From the NCBI RefSeq assembly GCF_963576675.1, contig NC_088912.1:56878395-56942394 (forward strand): a stretch of 64,000 nt of DNA, given 5' to 3'. Position 1 is the stretch's first letter, and each line of letters begins with the position of its first letter. The notes beneath the pieces are model-generated. The model saw only the letters and a list, made by a program, of their open reading frames with translations. It was not told the DNA's origin and did no database searches. Positions 1 through 11,414 of the stretch are shown here, piece after piece. The stretch is from Euphorbia lathyris (Eukaryota > Streptophyta > Magnoliopsida > Malpighiales > Euphorbiaceae). A program made the position numbers and the translations under genes.

Positions 1-358
1 ATATCTCCTGAGCTGACTTGCAACCTGAAATTTTATTGTACTCTACAGCATCTAGAGCACAGTGAAGCATCTTGATAGCCGAAGCATTGTTTTGTAATTT
101 CTTAAGGTCATCTTCTGACCACTCAGTCTCACTCTTAACAACTTTCTCATTGTTAACAGTTTTATAAAGCACATATGGGCCTTAAACTATTGCAAGCCAT
201 GCACTCATATTTGTGGCTTGAATAAAGTTCTTCATTCTATCCTTCCAGAATGTATAATTAGATCCAAAGAATAGGGGAGGCCGACTAATTGATAATTCCC
301 CTGGGAGTATCTGTGTTGTTTGGTTCCCTGGAAGGAAACGAGTGCTATTCTCAGGCAT
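1..358 (-). pseudogene. Sirevirus-like Copia gag, N-terminal fragment
   Basis: Read on the minus strand from the ATG at 358, the frame gives MPENSTRFLPGNQ and later NMSAWLAIV, then an in-frame stop, then further gag-like sequence to the window edge. The same N-terminus (MAENSTRFLPGNQ) occurs in the second Sirevirus, whose gag starts at 62652, so the start is supported by comparison inside the window. Gag would form the virus-like particle. The LTR and primer-binding site lie immediately upstream. The stop shows that this copy is inactive; the rest of the element lies left of the window. Confidence 0.82.
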
Positions 359-408
359 TTATCGGGATCAGCTTAAGATTGTTAAATCTTTGAGTAGTGA
401 GCTATATG

Positions 409-420
409 GCTCTGATACTA
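409..420 (-). other. Primer-binding site, initiator tRNA-Met
   Basis: The reverse complement matches TGGTATCAGAGC, the plant Copia site that pairs with the 3' end of initiator tRNA-Met, at 11 of 12 positions. It lies two bases inside the LTR boundary, the same spacing as in the second Sirevirus (62702-62713). Confidence 0.8.
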
Positions 421-422
421 CT

Positions 423-1938
423 TGTTGGTCCCGTGTGATTAGTTCCAAGGGGGGGGGGTTAGGAACTAATATAACTTTTTTCGAGTTTAATTATGCTGAC
501 TTAATATAGTTTCTTGAGTTTATTAACTCAACTTTGGTCAGCACGACCGATTGTAGCGTAAGACAGCTTTAGTCAGATGTTGACTAGAACTGTTTTACAT
601 ATGAGTTGTGAATTGACACTTTAGTGGTCAACTTCCAACTCAGCACTCTTATTTACTCAGTGTCAATTTAAACAATTTATATGCCGAGTAAATATAACAA
701 GCAACACATACAGATATATATATATATATATATATATATATTGAGAGAGAGAGTTAGAGATTACTCAGCACGACTTATCCTGGTTCGGCCTCTCCGCCTA
801 CGTCCAGTCCCCAGAATCCCTCCGGGCTTTTTAAATCCAATACTGAGCTCTTTAAAGGTAGAGCACAAACCGTTTACAAGGCAGTTGAATATGCAAGAGT
901 ACCGTCCTCTATTCGTCTACTCAACTCCTACTAAGTGCTATAAACAAACACCTAGATTTCTCTACCACTAAGCACTCAACACCGAGTACTCAGCACAACA
1001 CTCTCAATTTTACAATTGATACAAATTGTTCTTTTCGGATGAAGAACACTTTAGATGATTACAGAAAATCAATCTAGCTTTTACACAAGAATAGAAATTT
1101 GGTGTAAGATCTCTTTTGGTTTTTGTGTGCTTTGTATGTATACTCTTTTTGTTCTTGTTATGTTCGGCTTATGATCCAAGAATGATCATGTCCTTTTATA
1201 GTTGAGGTCTGAAGCAGAAACGATTTGAATCTTGGATTTGTCCATTGATCCAAATGGCTCCTTTTTGAGACAAGGCCCTGGTCAGCTTCAGATTTGCAGG
1301 CCAATCCTTTCGTCTGAATTCCGCAGGCGTCAGGTTTGTCTTCTTCTCGCAGGTTTCGTCTTTTTGTGCCATTTTGTCTTTTAGCAAACGAACAGTTGAT
1401 CCATGCATCTCGAAACCGTATCCGTGCATAATTCCAAGGCTTCTGAATTGGTGCAGACAGTTGTCGGATCTTGTCTTTTAGTGAACGGATCATTCGCGCT
1501 GTCCTGAGGATTACTCAGCTTGACTTTGATAGCCGTTGTCTTTGAGTGTTGCCAATTCAGATACTGAGTTCTCTTTTACTCAGCTTCTATGGTCAGCTTC
1601 GTTCTGCAAGATATCATTCCCTAAGGAGACTTCTCTATTTTTGATACTGAGTTGCATTCCACTCAGCTTTGTTGATTAGCTTGATCTTTAATCTTCTGTT
1701 CTGAAGATGACTTATCTTTTGTCACGCTGAGTTACACTCCACTCAGCTTGTGCTGTTTTCTTATGCTATCTTCATCATGTCTTACTTTTTATTTTTATTT
1801 CCATTTATATTTATACTCAACATTGAACAAACATATTAGTACAATTAAATCAAAGCACTTAAATTTAATTGCCCCTTAATCATGGATTAACTTAAATAAT
1901 TTTGTCAAATCAAAATCATGTGGAAAGGTGTTTTAACA
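423..1938 (-). repeat. Sirevirus-like LTR (5' LTR of a truncated minus-strand element)
   Basis: The 1516-bp repeat begins TGTTGGTCCC and ends TTTTAACA on the plus strand. It aligns with the Sirevirus LTRs at 44261-45599 and 62716-64000, sharing the TCCTGGTTCGGCCT block, the CTACGTCCAGTCCCCAGAAT block and the 3' end. It is longer than those two, so it is a divergent subfamily member. A primer-binding site and gag start follow on the minus strand, so this is the 5' LTR. A G-run near 450-459 and an AT microsatellite lie inside. Confidence 0.85.
714..741. repeat. (AT)n microsatellite in LTR
   Basis: About fourteen AT dinucleotides, followed by a short GA run, inside the LTR at 423-1938. The small reading frame across it is an artefact of the repeat. 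Confidence 0.9.
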
Positions 1939-2058
1939 TTCTGCACCACTCGCCATCTAGTGCATGGATTCCCGAAGAACAGAAATTCGAAAGCTCCCGT
2001 TCAAGGATTAGTCCTCTATGCCCCGTGTTTGTGGGCAAGGTAGCTAGGCTTCTTTCAG

Positions 2059-4470
2059 GCCGTTCCTTCTGCTCTTACGTTCCCAACGACAGCTCAAAAG
2101 GCGAATGCCTCAGATGATGATGTTGATGAGTCCCAACAGTCCCATACCATTGGGTATCCTCCTATGGTTCTTGATTCTGCCCAACTGCCTTTTGATGCTT
2201 GGTGGCAGCCTATCTTTGCTGCATTTGTACCTCCTACAGGTAGTAGTTTCGCTTTTCTTTATTTTTACTTTACTTTTTTCTTGATTGCACTTGTATTTTT
2301 TATATATACGTGTCTTTTCCTTTTTCCTTTTTGTGCAATCTCACTTTTTTATTTGTTTTTATAAAGAACTAACTAAAACTTTGCTCTTGCAGCTTCAAGT
2401 GGAAGTTCCATTCCTGAGCCCGTCAGTAAGAAGTCGCGAGCCGCTGAGCCTGTGAGAGGTAAAAAAACCTGTTTTTAACTGTGGAACCCCACGATCTTCT
2501 TGGATACGCCGGATTGGATTTGGCTATCACAATCTCCCCTCTGATTCGATTGTGTTAACAGAGACTGAGGATGAGGCTTCTTCATGTGAGACATCGCCTG
2601 CCTGCACTTCTGGTGATTCTGAAAACACAACAAACGTCAATGCAGTTGATGTTAGTGAGGAGGAGACGGATCCTTGCGATGATACATTCGTTGGAGAGGA
2701 TCCTCATGATGATAATGAGGCGGATGATGATGAGATAGAGATTGTGCTCCGTCATGCTCCTACATCTGGACAGTGTCCTCTTCCTTCCGCTTTAGAGAGT
2801 CTCCCGACTTTCTCATTTGAGAGGTCCAATGTTGATGCCTTAGTGAGTGCACTGGATGTTGCACGCGATCCTCCTGCGTGTGAGCTACTTCCTGCATACT
2901 CTTCACTGGAGATTGTTATATCAGGCTTTCACTCTCAAGTATGTTTTCTAACTCTGTGGGGTCCTTCTTGGGCTTGGCCGAATGAGGCACCCGAGAAGTT
3001 AATTTATGCAACTAACTGTGATGTTTGAGGTTTGCACTTCATTGAAAGAGATGCACAATGGTGATTTGTTTGTGAATTGGCACTTGTGCATTTCGGGCTT
3101 AGTCCAACTTACGCCGGAATGCTGCCGAAATTTCGTTAGATTCGTGATGTTTACGGCTTCAACTTGGCATTGTTTGCTGCCCAAAATTCTGTTTTGCTTG
3201 ACCCAAAAACCGAGACCTTGATTTGCTAGAAACTTGAACCCCATTTGATCAAGATTTGATCCGACTCTTGCTTTTCTAGGCTTCAATCCTCTTGCCTTGC
3301 ATTTCTGAATTTTAGGATTGATTTATATGTGAAACCTTGATAGAACTTGATGTTTGATGGCTTTAAACTTGGCTTTTTGACGTTGTAACTGCCCCAACTT
3401 GTTGCTAGTCCAATCAGTATCATCAATGTGCCTTCATTTAACTTCTTGCCATGATTTTAGACTTGTTTTCTGCTCATTTTTTGCGTGATATAGCTGCTGC
3501 CCAGATTTTATTTTTGTCGTTCTAATGCTTTTCCTTTGACTTTAACACTTGCAAACGACTTGAACTTGTACCCGATACATGTACTATGCAAAGTGTGCTT
3601 GATTTTCGCTCTTTCCATGCATTTTCAAGCCATTTACATTACTTTTAAACCTTTAATTTGCTGCTGCCCAGATTTTGCTTTTAGTGTCTATGCAAAATGG
3701 AAGCTTTCAAACTTTGATCTTAGCTTTGTTTTTTTTGCTTGAAATTGATGCAGGAATCCGTCCTTCCCAACTCTCGCCTAGAACCAATGGATTTGCATCT
3801 TGATAATCCATTTGAGATCCTGGATTTCTCCTTCTCCAAGGATGTACTCTTTGTTTCTTCTTCTAGCTCTGATCCAGTAATGAAAGCCCAGAACGCCATT
3901 GCTAAATTATTTAAATCTTCTCCGGATACTTGGGATATAGATGAGATAAGGCTATGGAGAGAAATTTCCAAATTATCCTTGATAGCACAGATGATGATGC
4001 TAGGAAGAAGATTATCACAGATTTTAGGGCGTTTTTTGAGGACATTTGGGTGGATTTCCTTACAGTTAGAGAGACTGCTGATAGGCTGATCACGGAGGCG
4101 AGATCTGGCACCGCTACTTTTGATCACTTCAAGGCCAGACATGCCTTGTGGAAGACAAACAAAGAGCAGGATCAGCATCACTTTAGGAGATTGAGGTCAG
4201 GGATGCACGGATCCGGGAGCTGGAGACTGAGTTGAGCATGCTGAGGACAGAGCGTGAGAGTCTTTTGCGAGCTGCAGCCGAGTTCAGACATTGGTTTCCA
4301 CTCGAGCACCGGGAGTTGGAGGCAGAGAAGATCTGTCTGATGGCCTAGTACAAAGATTTGGAGAAGAAGCATGCAGAGGGATTACAGCATCAGCGACTAG
4401 CAGATGATATTTGTGCGGCCTGATTGGCCCAGTCTAGAGCACGCCTTGCTCTACTTTTCCATTAACCGGT
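2059..4470 (+). pseudogene. Intron-bearing host gene fragment with acidic and coiled-coil regions
   Basis: Four putative exons (2059-2239, 2393-2458, 2562-2938, 3754 to about 4470) have GT-AG introns and phases that agree (1, 1, 0). Exon 1 carries AQLPFDAWWQPIFAAF. Exon 3 is acidic (EEETDPCDD, DDNEADDDEIEIV). Exon 4 gives EPMDLHLDNPFEILDFSFSK, then FFEDIWVDFLTVRETADRL, then a coiled coil around RELETELSMLRTERESL. Exon 4 needs frameshifts near 3965 and 4195 and has stop codons near 4347 and 4420, so the gene is dead. The 5' end is missing and a retrotransposon LTR abuts it. The layout recalls plant mobile-domain (aminotransferase-like) proteins with coiled-coil tails, but that assignment is from memory and weak; no such domain is visible here. 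Confidence 0.5.
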
Positions 4471-5141
4471 ACATTTCTTACCTATTCTTTTATTCTTTTA
4501 TTCTTTTTGCTAATATTCGGGAAATGTAGAGCATAAGCTTATGATGTATGTATTTTCTTTTCAACAATGTAGTCTTAGTCTATGTATATAAACAAGATAA
4601 CTAGCTAGTAAATGAAAACTAACAATCTAATTACAACTTATGCATGACTGAACACCAAGAATGACTAAGAAAAATACTGAAAAATAAAACTAGGACTTAA
4701 TTAGTTAATTGCAATTGATAAGCAACGGACAATCAACTAATTTTGCCCAAGGCTAAGAAAAAGTTTTTTGAGCTACTATATGGCTTTTTCGAATATATTT
4801 TTTTAGTAGCACAGAAAATATAAATGATGTAATTAAAGCCTTGTACAAGATGTTAATCACATATGTATATCACAAAAAGCAATGAATTTAAGCATTATGA
4901 TAGAACCTGTTTTTGCCGTCTCCCTATTTCACGCGAAAAATAGGTTCGGTTCCCTCGCATCCATATGCTTCCTTTTCACCTCCAATTGTGAACAGAAATC
5001 AACCCCGTATAACTACCCCCTAGCGTTTTAAGCTAGGGTGTGATTACACTAGTTAATTTCAGTGCCTTTATTGCCTTGGATTTTTAAGCTAGGGTGCGAT
5101 TACACTAGTTAATTTCAGTGCCTTTATTGCCTTGGATTAAC
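4471..5141. other. Noncoding AT-rich stretch, probable 3' region of Tat element
   Basis: No gene is visible. The stretch lies downstream (minus sense) of Tat pol and ends next to the host gene fragment. I could not find a copy of the Tat LTR start (TGTTGGGGGCA) here, so the 3' LTR seems lost or too diverged to see. A tandem duplication occupies 5026-5137. Confidence 0.5.
5026..5137. repeat. 56-bp tandem duplication
   Basis: Two adjacent 56-bp units begin TTTTAAGCTAGGG at 5026 and 5082 and differ at about one base (GGGTGTGA versus GGGTGCGA). The near-identity points to a recent local duplication. Confidence 0.9.
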
Positions 5142-6346
5142 CACATCCCACATCGTCTGGTAATATTTTTTCAAATATTTACCGTTGATGTACCGTGGGT
5201 GTATCTCTCCTTCTAAACTTTTTAGCCAGTAAGAATTTCCTGGAAGTGTCTTGTGAACTTAAAAGGGTCCTTCCCAGTTAGGTGACCATTTTCCAAGCTC
5301 GTAACTCTTTAGACCAATTGGCAGAATTAACTTCCAAACCAAGTCACCTTCCTGAAAAACTTTCTTTTTGACCTTCTTGTTGTAAATCCTCTCTACTTTC
5401 TTCTTCTGGACTAACATACAGTCCAAAGCTTTCTACCTTTCGTAGTCCAGGTCTACTAACTCCATTATCATCGCCTGTAAATAATTGTCGGGCTCCAATT
5501 CGTTCTGCCGGACTACTTGCAAAGATGGGACGACGACCTCCAACGGCAGCACTGCATCATGACCAAACGTTAAGAAAAAAGGACTTACCCCAGTAGCTCT
5601 GGTTTTAGTCATTCTCATTGCCCATAGAGTCTCTGACAGGGTCGTATGCCATTCCCTTGGATTCTCATTTAGTATTTTTTTCTAATATACCAATGAGAAT
5701 TTTGTTAGAAGCTTCCACTTGTCCATTCGCCTAAGCATAGAAAGGCGTCGAGTGAATCAACTTGATCCTGTATTCGTCCATGAATTCCTTCATGTCTTTC
5801 CCGGTGAACATTGTCCCTTGGCCAGTCGTGATTGACTCCGAAATTCTGAACCTATGGATCAGATGTTCCTTGATGAACCTGATGACATTCTCTTGGCCTA
5901 CTTTCTTCATCGGAGCCGCTTTTACCCATTTCGAGAAGTAGTCAGTTGTGACAATAATGAAGCAGTGTCCTTTAGAGGATGCTGGGAAGATCTTTCTGAT
6001 TAGATCAATCACCCAACCCCTAAAAGGCCAAGGTTTGACAATAGTGTGTAGTTCTTCTGAAGTACTCGCTGAATTGGCCTATACATCTAGCATTTCTTAC
6101 ACCCCTTGGCATAAGTCATACAGTCCCGGAGAACTGTTGGCCAGAAATAACCGTGTCTGTTGAGACCCATCTCATTCTTCTCCCAGACTGGTGTGCACCA
6201 TAAATACCCTCGTGTACTTGTCTCATCACCTCCATTGCCTTCGAAAAATCGAGACATTTCAGCAACATGCCATCATAGCTTTTTCTGTACAATTCTCCTG
6301 CCAGTATCATGTAATTCCTGGCATGAACGCGGAGCGAGTACTTCAC
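5142..6346 (-). pseudogene. Tat integrase region of pol (broken)
   Basis: From the N-terminal side, a zinc-binding-like region ([19 protein letters not shown]) spans 6346-6116. The catalytic core fragment at 6012-5731 reads TTDYFSKWVKAAP and RIKLIHSTPFYA. A further piece at 5618-5433 reads GVSPFFLTFGHDAVLP. The C-terminal part, to about 5142, contains GKWSPNWEGPF. Integrase inserts element cDNA into chromosomes. The usual DNGTQF-type core motif is degraded to TTGQGTMF and several frames are needed, so it is inactive. Confidence 0.8.
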
Positions 6347-6426
6347 TTTCTTGGCTGGATCCTCGAGATATTCGATGAATGGCTTTCTCCAATCCTGAGG
6401 AATATTAGCGTCGATGTTGAACGACT

Positions 6427-7133
6427 CTAATTGAACTCCTCTTTCTGCAACTGATGGGTGCCCTTGCCTTTTATGAGTACCAACTTGTACATTATCTCCT
6501 TTGATATTCTCATTTCCGAAGCAATTTGGGCTAACTCGTCAGCTTCCCATTTTTCACTTCTAGGTGTATGAATAAGGTCAACATCGTCGAACTCGTCGAG
6601 CAGTTGCATGGCGAAAGCAAAGTATGGCACTAGAGACATGCTTGTACACTCGTACTCTCCCATCAGGTGTCGGATTACCAGTTGTGAATCTCCAAACACC
6701 TTAATTTTTTTGCACCTAAATCAATTAGGATCTCGAGTCCAATAATCAAAGCTTCGTACTCTGCTTGGTTGTTGGTGCACTCGAAGTCCAGATTGACCGA
6801 TAGGATTGTCTTAGCACTGGACGGGGAAATGATTACCACTCCCGCTCCGCTAGAACTTTCTGTACTTGAACCGTTGAACTTTAAAGTCCAAGGTTCCTTT
6901 CGAGATAGATAGATCGGTAGCTCTTGTTCTTCTGGATATTGGAAGCTAGTTGGGTGATCTGCCACAAACTCGGCAATAGCCTTCCTTTTTACCGACGAAT
7001 GCGGAAAATAGACTAAGAAAAACTCCGTCAAAGCCAACGACCACTTCCTAATTCTTCCAGACATAATGGGCTGATTCAACATGTATTTTAATAAGTCCGT
7101 ACTAGAAATTAAATACACTCTCGATCTAAGCAA
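6427..7133 (-). pseudogene. Tat second (archaeal-type) RNase H
   Basis: The block at 7133-6675 reads EPWTLKFNGSSTESSSGAG, then FECTNNQAEYEALIIGLEI, the pattern of the additional RNase H of Tat elements. It continues in another frame at 6699-6427 with MFGDSQLVIRHLMGEYE. In the first motif the usual Asp of F-D-G-S is Asn (FNGSS), so a catalytic residue is missing. The domain lies between the ordinary RNase H and integrase, its place in Tat pol. Confidence 0.82.
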
Positions 7134-7139
7134 GTAATG

Positions 7140-8482
7140 TCATAATTTTGTATATGCAAAATACAATAAGAGACACGTTTTTTCAATCGGATTGTAACGT
7201 GTTTCCGCAGGCAGTAAGGAACGAATGAGATAATAAATAGCTTGTTCGTGCTTGCTATCATTATCTCGAGCCAATAGACAGCCAATTGACTCCTCAGCTG
7301 CTGCAATATACAGTTTGAGTGGTGTTTGCTCCTTTGGGGGAGCTAGCACCAGCGGACTGCACAAGTATTTCTTGATTTCCTCGAACGCAGCTTGGTGTTT
7401 GTCTTCCCATTTGAATTTTTCTTCGTCTTTGAGTCTCAAAAGCTCATAAAACACCTTTGTTTCCCTACCAAGTTTGAGATGAATCTTCTGAGAAAATTCA
7501 CTTGGCCCAAGAATCGATGCAACTTTTTCTTATTTTTCGGCGGTCGAGCTTCTCGGATCGCTTTGATGTTGTTTCCGTCAATCTCTATGCCTTGTTGATG
7601 CACTAGATAACCAAGGAAATTCCCCTCTTTTACTCTGAATGCACACTTAAGAGGGTTTAGCTTGAGGTTGTACTTTCTCATGCGCTCGAAACCCTTTCTG
7701 AGGTGCTCAACGTGGTCATACTCCTTTTTGGATTTGATCACGATATCATTTACATAGACCTCCATTGACACTCCGACCAGGTCGTGGAAAATTGTGTTCA
7801 TTGCCCTTTGATAAGTAGCTCCAGCGTTTTTTAGTTCGAAAGGCATAACAACCCATTCAAATGTTCCGATTGACCCTGGGCACCGGAATGCCATCTTCGA
7901 GATATCGTTCTCCGCTATCTTAATCTGATTATACCTTGCAAAACAATCAGCACATGAAATAATTGCATTTTTAGATACAACGTCTACCAGCATGTCTGCG
8001 ATAGGCATGCCATAGATGTCCTTCGGTGTTGTTTGGTTGAGATCGCGAAAATCTACATAGACTCGTAACTTCCCGTTCTTCTTGACTACTAGGACCATGT
8101 TAGAGAGCCACTCTGCATATTTGGCCGGTCGAATGAAACCGACATTGAGCAACTTTTCAATTTCTACCTTGACTTTCGCCTCGACTTCCTTGCTCATTCT
8201 CCTAGAAGCTTCTTGAAAGGGCTTACAATCTGGCTTGATAGGCAGCTTGTGTTCAACTATGCTTCGAACAAGTCCGGGCATCTCGTCATAGTTCCATGCG
8301 AAACAGTCTTTGTACTCGTGGATCAGCTTGATGATGCCTTCTTTTAGAATGGGTCGTAGTAGTTTGCTAACATAAGTTAGCCGAGGTACTTCTTCCGTTC
8401 CCAGATTTACTTCCTCAAGGGGGTCAACGACCATTGTACCCCCGTCTTCTAACTTAGGATTAGCCTTTTCTAGGTCCTCCAT
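7140..8482 (-). pseudogene. Tat reverse transcriptase and first RNase H (catalytic Asp lost)
   Basis: A 348-residue frame (8482-7436) carries RT motifs in order: FIRPAKYAEWLSNMVLVVKK, VYVDFRDLNQTTPKD, NAGATYQRAMNTIFHDL and YVNDIVIKSK. The last should be YVDD; Asp to Asn removes a metal-binding residue, so this RT should be inactive. FGLKNAG is also FELKNAG. RNase H connection sequence follows in another frame (7454-7140: WEDKHQAAFEEIKKYL, LAPPKEQTPLKLYIAA). The RT would have copied element RNA to cDNA. Length and order fit Ty3/Gypsy pol. Confidence 0.88.
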
Positions 8483-8835
8483 TTGGATCTCCTTTTATGG
8501 TGACCCCGCCACTGATTCTGGTTCCTCTGGCACTTCTATATCTGCAATCTCCGTCTATTCCTCATCATGCAATTTTTCGACCATCTGATGTGCATTGAAT
8601 TTTGCTATAGCGGCTAATGCTACAGCTTTTTGTTCTGATCGGGACCCAATCATTGGACTTCCTCAATGATGGGTTCGGTGCTTGTCTGCCTTCGGGAAGG
8701 CACGATAACAGTTGACTCGAACATATGCTTGATCTGTTCGGCATGTGTCTTCTTTTGCTTATGTCCCGCTTTGATTGGACCAATATTAAGATCATACAGT
8801 CTGGCTTCTTCCATGTTGGATCGAGCATCGAATGG

Positions 8836-9528
8836 CTAGTTGTTAGCCCAGATTACTTCCACATCGTCTCCTTTCCAGAATAACATCAGTTCGTGTAGGG
8901 ATGACGGGATGTAAGCATTCGAGTGAATCCAGTCTCTTCCCAGTAAGGCTTGATAACTGGCTGATGAATTCACTACAAAGAAGGCAGTGGCTGAGGTCTT
9001 GGAGCTGACGGCCAGCTCTGTTGATAAAACTCCGTATGTCCCGGCAACCTCTCCAGTAAAGGCTGACATTGCAATCTCAGAACACATGATGTCTTCTTCT
9101 GATTTTCCCAATGCTAACACCATTTTTAGTGACATTATGTTCACAGCGGATCCGTTGTCAATCAGCCCTCTAGATGCTGGTTTGCCATCTATGTGAGCTT
9201 TCACATATAATGGTCTGATACGACGTGTCATCTTAGGAGTAGGTTTATCAAAATAAACCCTTTTTGCACGATCCTCGACCGAAGCCTTAATCGTAACTCC
9301 ACTTGATTCGTCTAAGCATTCATGTACCCTCTTCTTGGGACTCTCACCTTGAAAGCTTGAGGGCAAAATTAACGAGGTAGCTGCACATCCAATGTGGATA
9401 ACAAAATCCCCTACTTTTATTTCAACAGACTTTTTCTTTTCATATTCTTTTCTCGGGCTAGTGCTAAAGCTTGTACTAGACCCTTCTGTCTGTTCTTTCT
9501 TTCTTTTTTCTGCCTCTCTATTTCTCAT
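8836..9528 (-). pseudogene. Tat aspartic protease region
   Basis: A 230-residue frame has a Lys/Glu-rich start (MRNREAEKRKKEQ) and then protease-like sequence: IRPLYVKAHIDGKPASRGL followed by IDNGSAVNIMS, where D-S/T-G is expected, then LLGRDWIHSNAYIPSSLHE near the end. The catalytic triplet reads D-N-G-S, so activity is doubtful. It lies between gag and RT as expected. The stretch 8483-8835 links it to RT in broken frames. Confidence 0.78.
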
Positions 9529-9970
9529 TTTTCTTTACTGATTTTTTGAGAGAGGTCTTGGGAATTTCTTATGCTGATTCACCTGCCACTGACCTTTCGG
9601 CACCGTTGCAGATGGAATAATGAATCTAGGGGGACGTTGGGGTGTTTCTATTTTATTTTTATTTTTACCCCCCCCAAGTCCTCCTTGGTTTTTTCTGTAC
9701 TGCCCTTAGCGGTATGTCTCCTTTCGGTACCCATACCTGTCGCATTATTGGAGCTCTACTGGACTTGAGCTGCACTGAGATGGCGTTGGCCATTGCCACT
9801 GCTGGCATTGGATCATCGTCAATTAGCATGCTCCCCCTCTTCACTGGAAACTAGAGAACTCCTCGATTGATCCTGTCATGTACAACATTCTTGAAACTAA
9901 AACAAGAAGAAGTGTTATGACTCCATGGATCGTGATATTTACAATAAGTCCTTCCATGAATCTCCTCCCT

Positions 9971-11134
9971 CTACGGAATGACATGTCCGAAGGGTAAGGT
10001 GATGAATTCCTCTTTCAGGAGGTAATCAAATATTTCCTCTGTTTTAGAGGTGTCAAATGTATATTGCACATTGGTGTTTCTTTTTACCACCTCCGGTACC
10101 TGCGAATTCTTAGCTAACACGGGACAGACTTTAGAGCCTGTAGCAACCATCTCGGCCATTGCAGTCTCATAAGTTTGAGTTTCCTGGTGATAGCTACCAA
10201 CTGAATTCTTTTTTCTCCTATAATCTTCTCGCATTAGTTCCTCATATTCCGTGACTTTAGCAATAAGATCATAAAAGTCATGAAATTCTATTCCTTGGAA
10301 CTTCTTACGGTTCTCAAAATCTAAACCCCTTTGGGCTACCCTAACAAATTCAACTTCAGGCAAGTTGACACGACATCTATGCCTCATTCGTTTGAATCTA
10401 TTAACAAAAGCTTCTATCGACTCACCTTGGCGCTGAACCATATGTGCCAGCTCAGCAATACTTACCTCAGGTTCTGTCTTGTAGAAGTGGGGGCATGAAA
10501 AGCATCCTCCATACGCCTCTAGCTATCAATGGATTCTGCAGGCACTGCAACATACCACAAAAATGCAGGCCTTGTAAGAGAACCCGCAAATAGGCAAAGC
10601 CTAAACATGTCAAAATTCAGCTCCGAACTAAGTCCGCTGCACTGAAAAGTGAATCGTGTGATATGCTCCATCGTGGATTGACATTCTTCCCTTGAAAATA
10701 ATGTAAAGTCTGGAATTCTAAAATTATATGGAAAAGGGAAATTTTGGTCAATCCGCCTAGGGCAGGGTTTAAGAGATTCGGGGCGATAAACTTCTCTTAA
10801 GTTAGGCCCGTAATTTTCTCGTACCACATCCTTGATGCGCTGCCTGTCGTCCATGTCATTGATATGGTCAGCCTGCACAGGAACATTTTTATTGTGACCA
10901 TAATCACGATTTTTACCCCCCAGTTACGGTTGGGGTAGTCATCATAATTGCTTGCCCTGTTGTCCATCCTTTATAACGCATAGTTGTTGCAGGCATTGAG
11001 ACCGAACCACGATCCGAGTTAATCTTGTCACCCCGCTCGTTGAACTTTATGTTTTCTTCCCGAGCTGAAGGTGGTTTGTATTTATGGTCAGCAGGCGAAC
11101 TTTCCTTCTCAATTGCATCGTTGTTGGCTTTCAT
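9971..11134 (-). pseudogene. Tat gag (broken)
   Basis: Three consecutive minus-strand frames carry gag-like sequence: 11134-10913, 10878-10519 (FPFPYNFRIPDFTLFS, then FDMFRLCLFAGSLTRPAFLW) and 10441-9971 (QGESIEAFVNRFKRMRHRC, then FHDFYDLIAKVTEYEELM). The second and third blocks are the retrotransposon gag core. Frame breaks near 10900 and 10480 inactivate it. The interval 9529-9970 has no clear long frame and probably held the nucleocapsid part. Confidence 0.8.
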
Positions 11135-11414
11135 TACAGCTTCAGCGCATTTCTCGGGTATTTTGCTGATTTCTGAAGTCAGGTCAATAATACTGATGCT
11201 TTCCTATACAATTGGGGCTTTACTTGCAGCATTCACAGGTTCAGGAGTAGAACGTATAGCCTGCACAAGTAGAATTAGGTTCTCAACCTACGTTTAAGAA
11301 AACGGTTTTTTGTAGATATTGCCTATATCTAATGGAAAATGACTAATAATCAAACAATTGTACGGGAAAAGTAAGGATTGTGAAAACATTTCCCTGGGTT
11401 CCTAGTTGCCGTCA

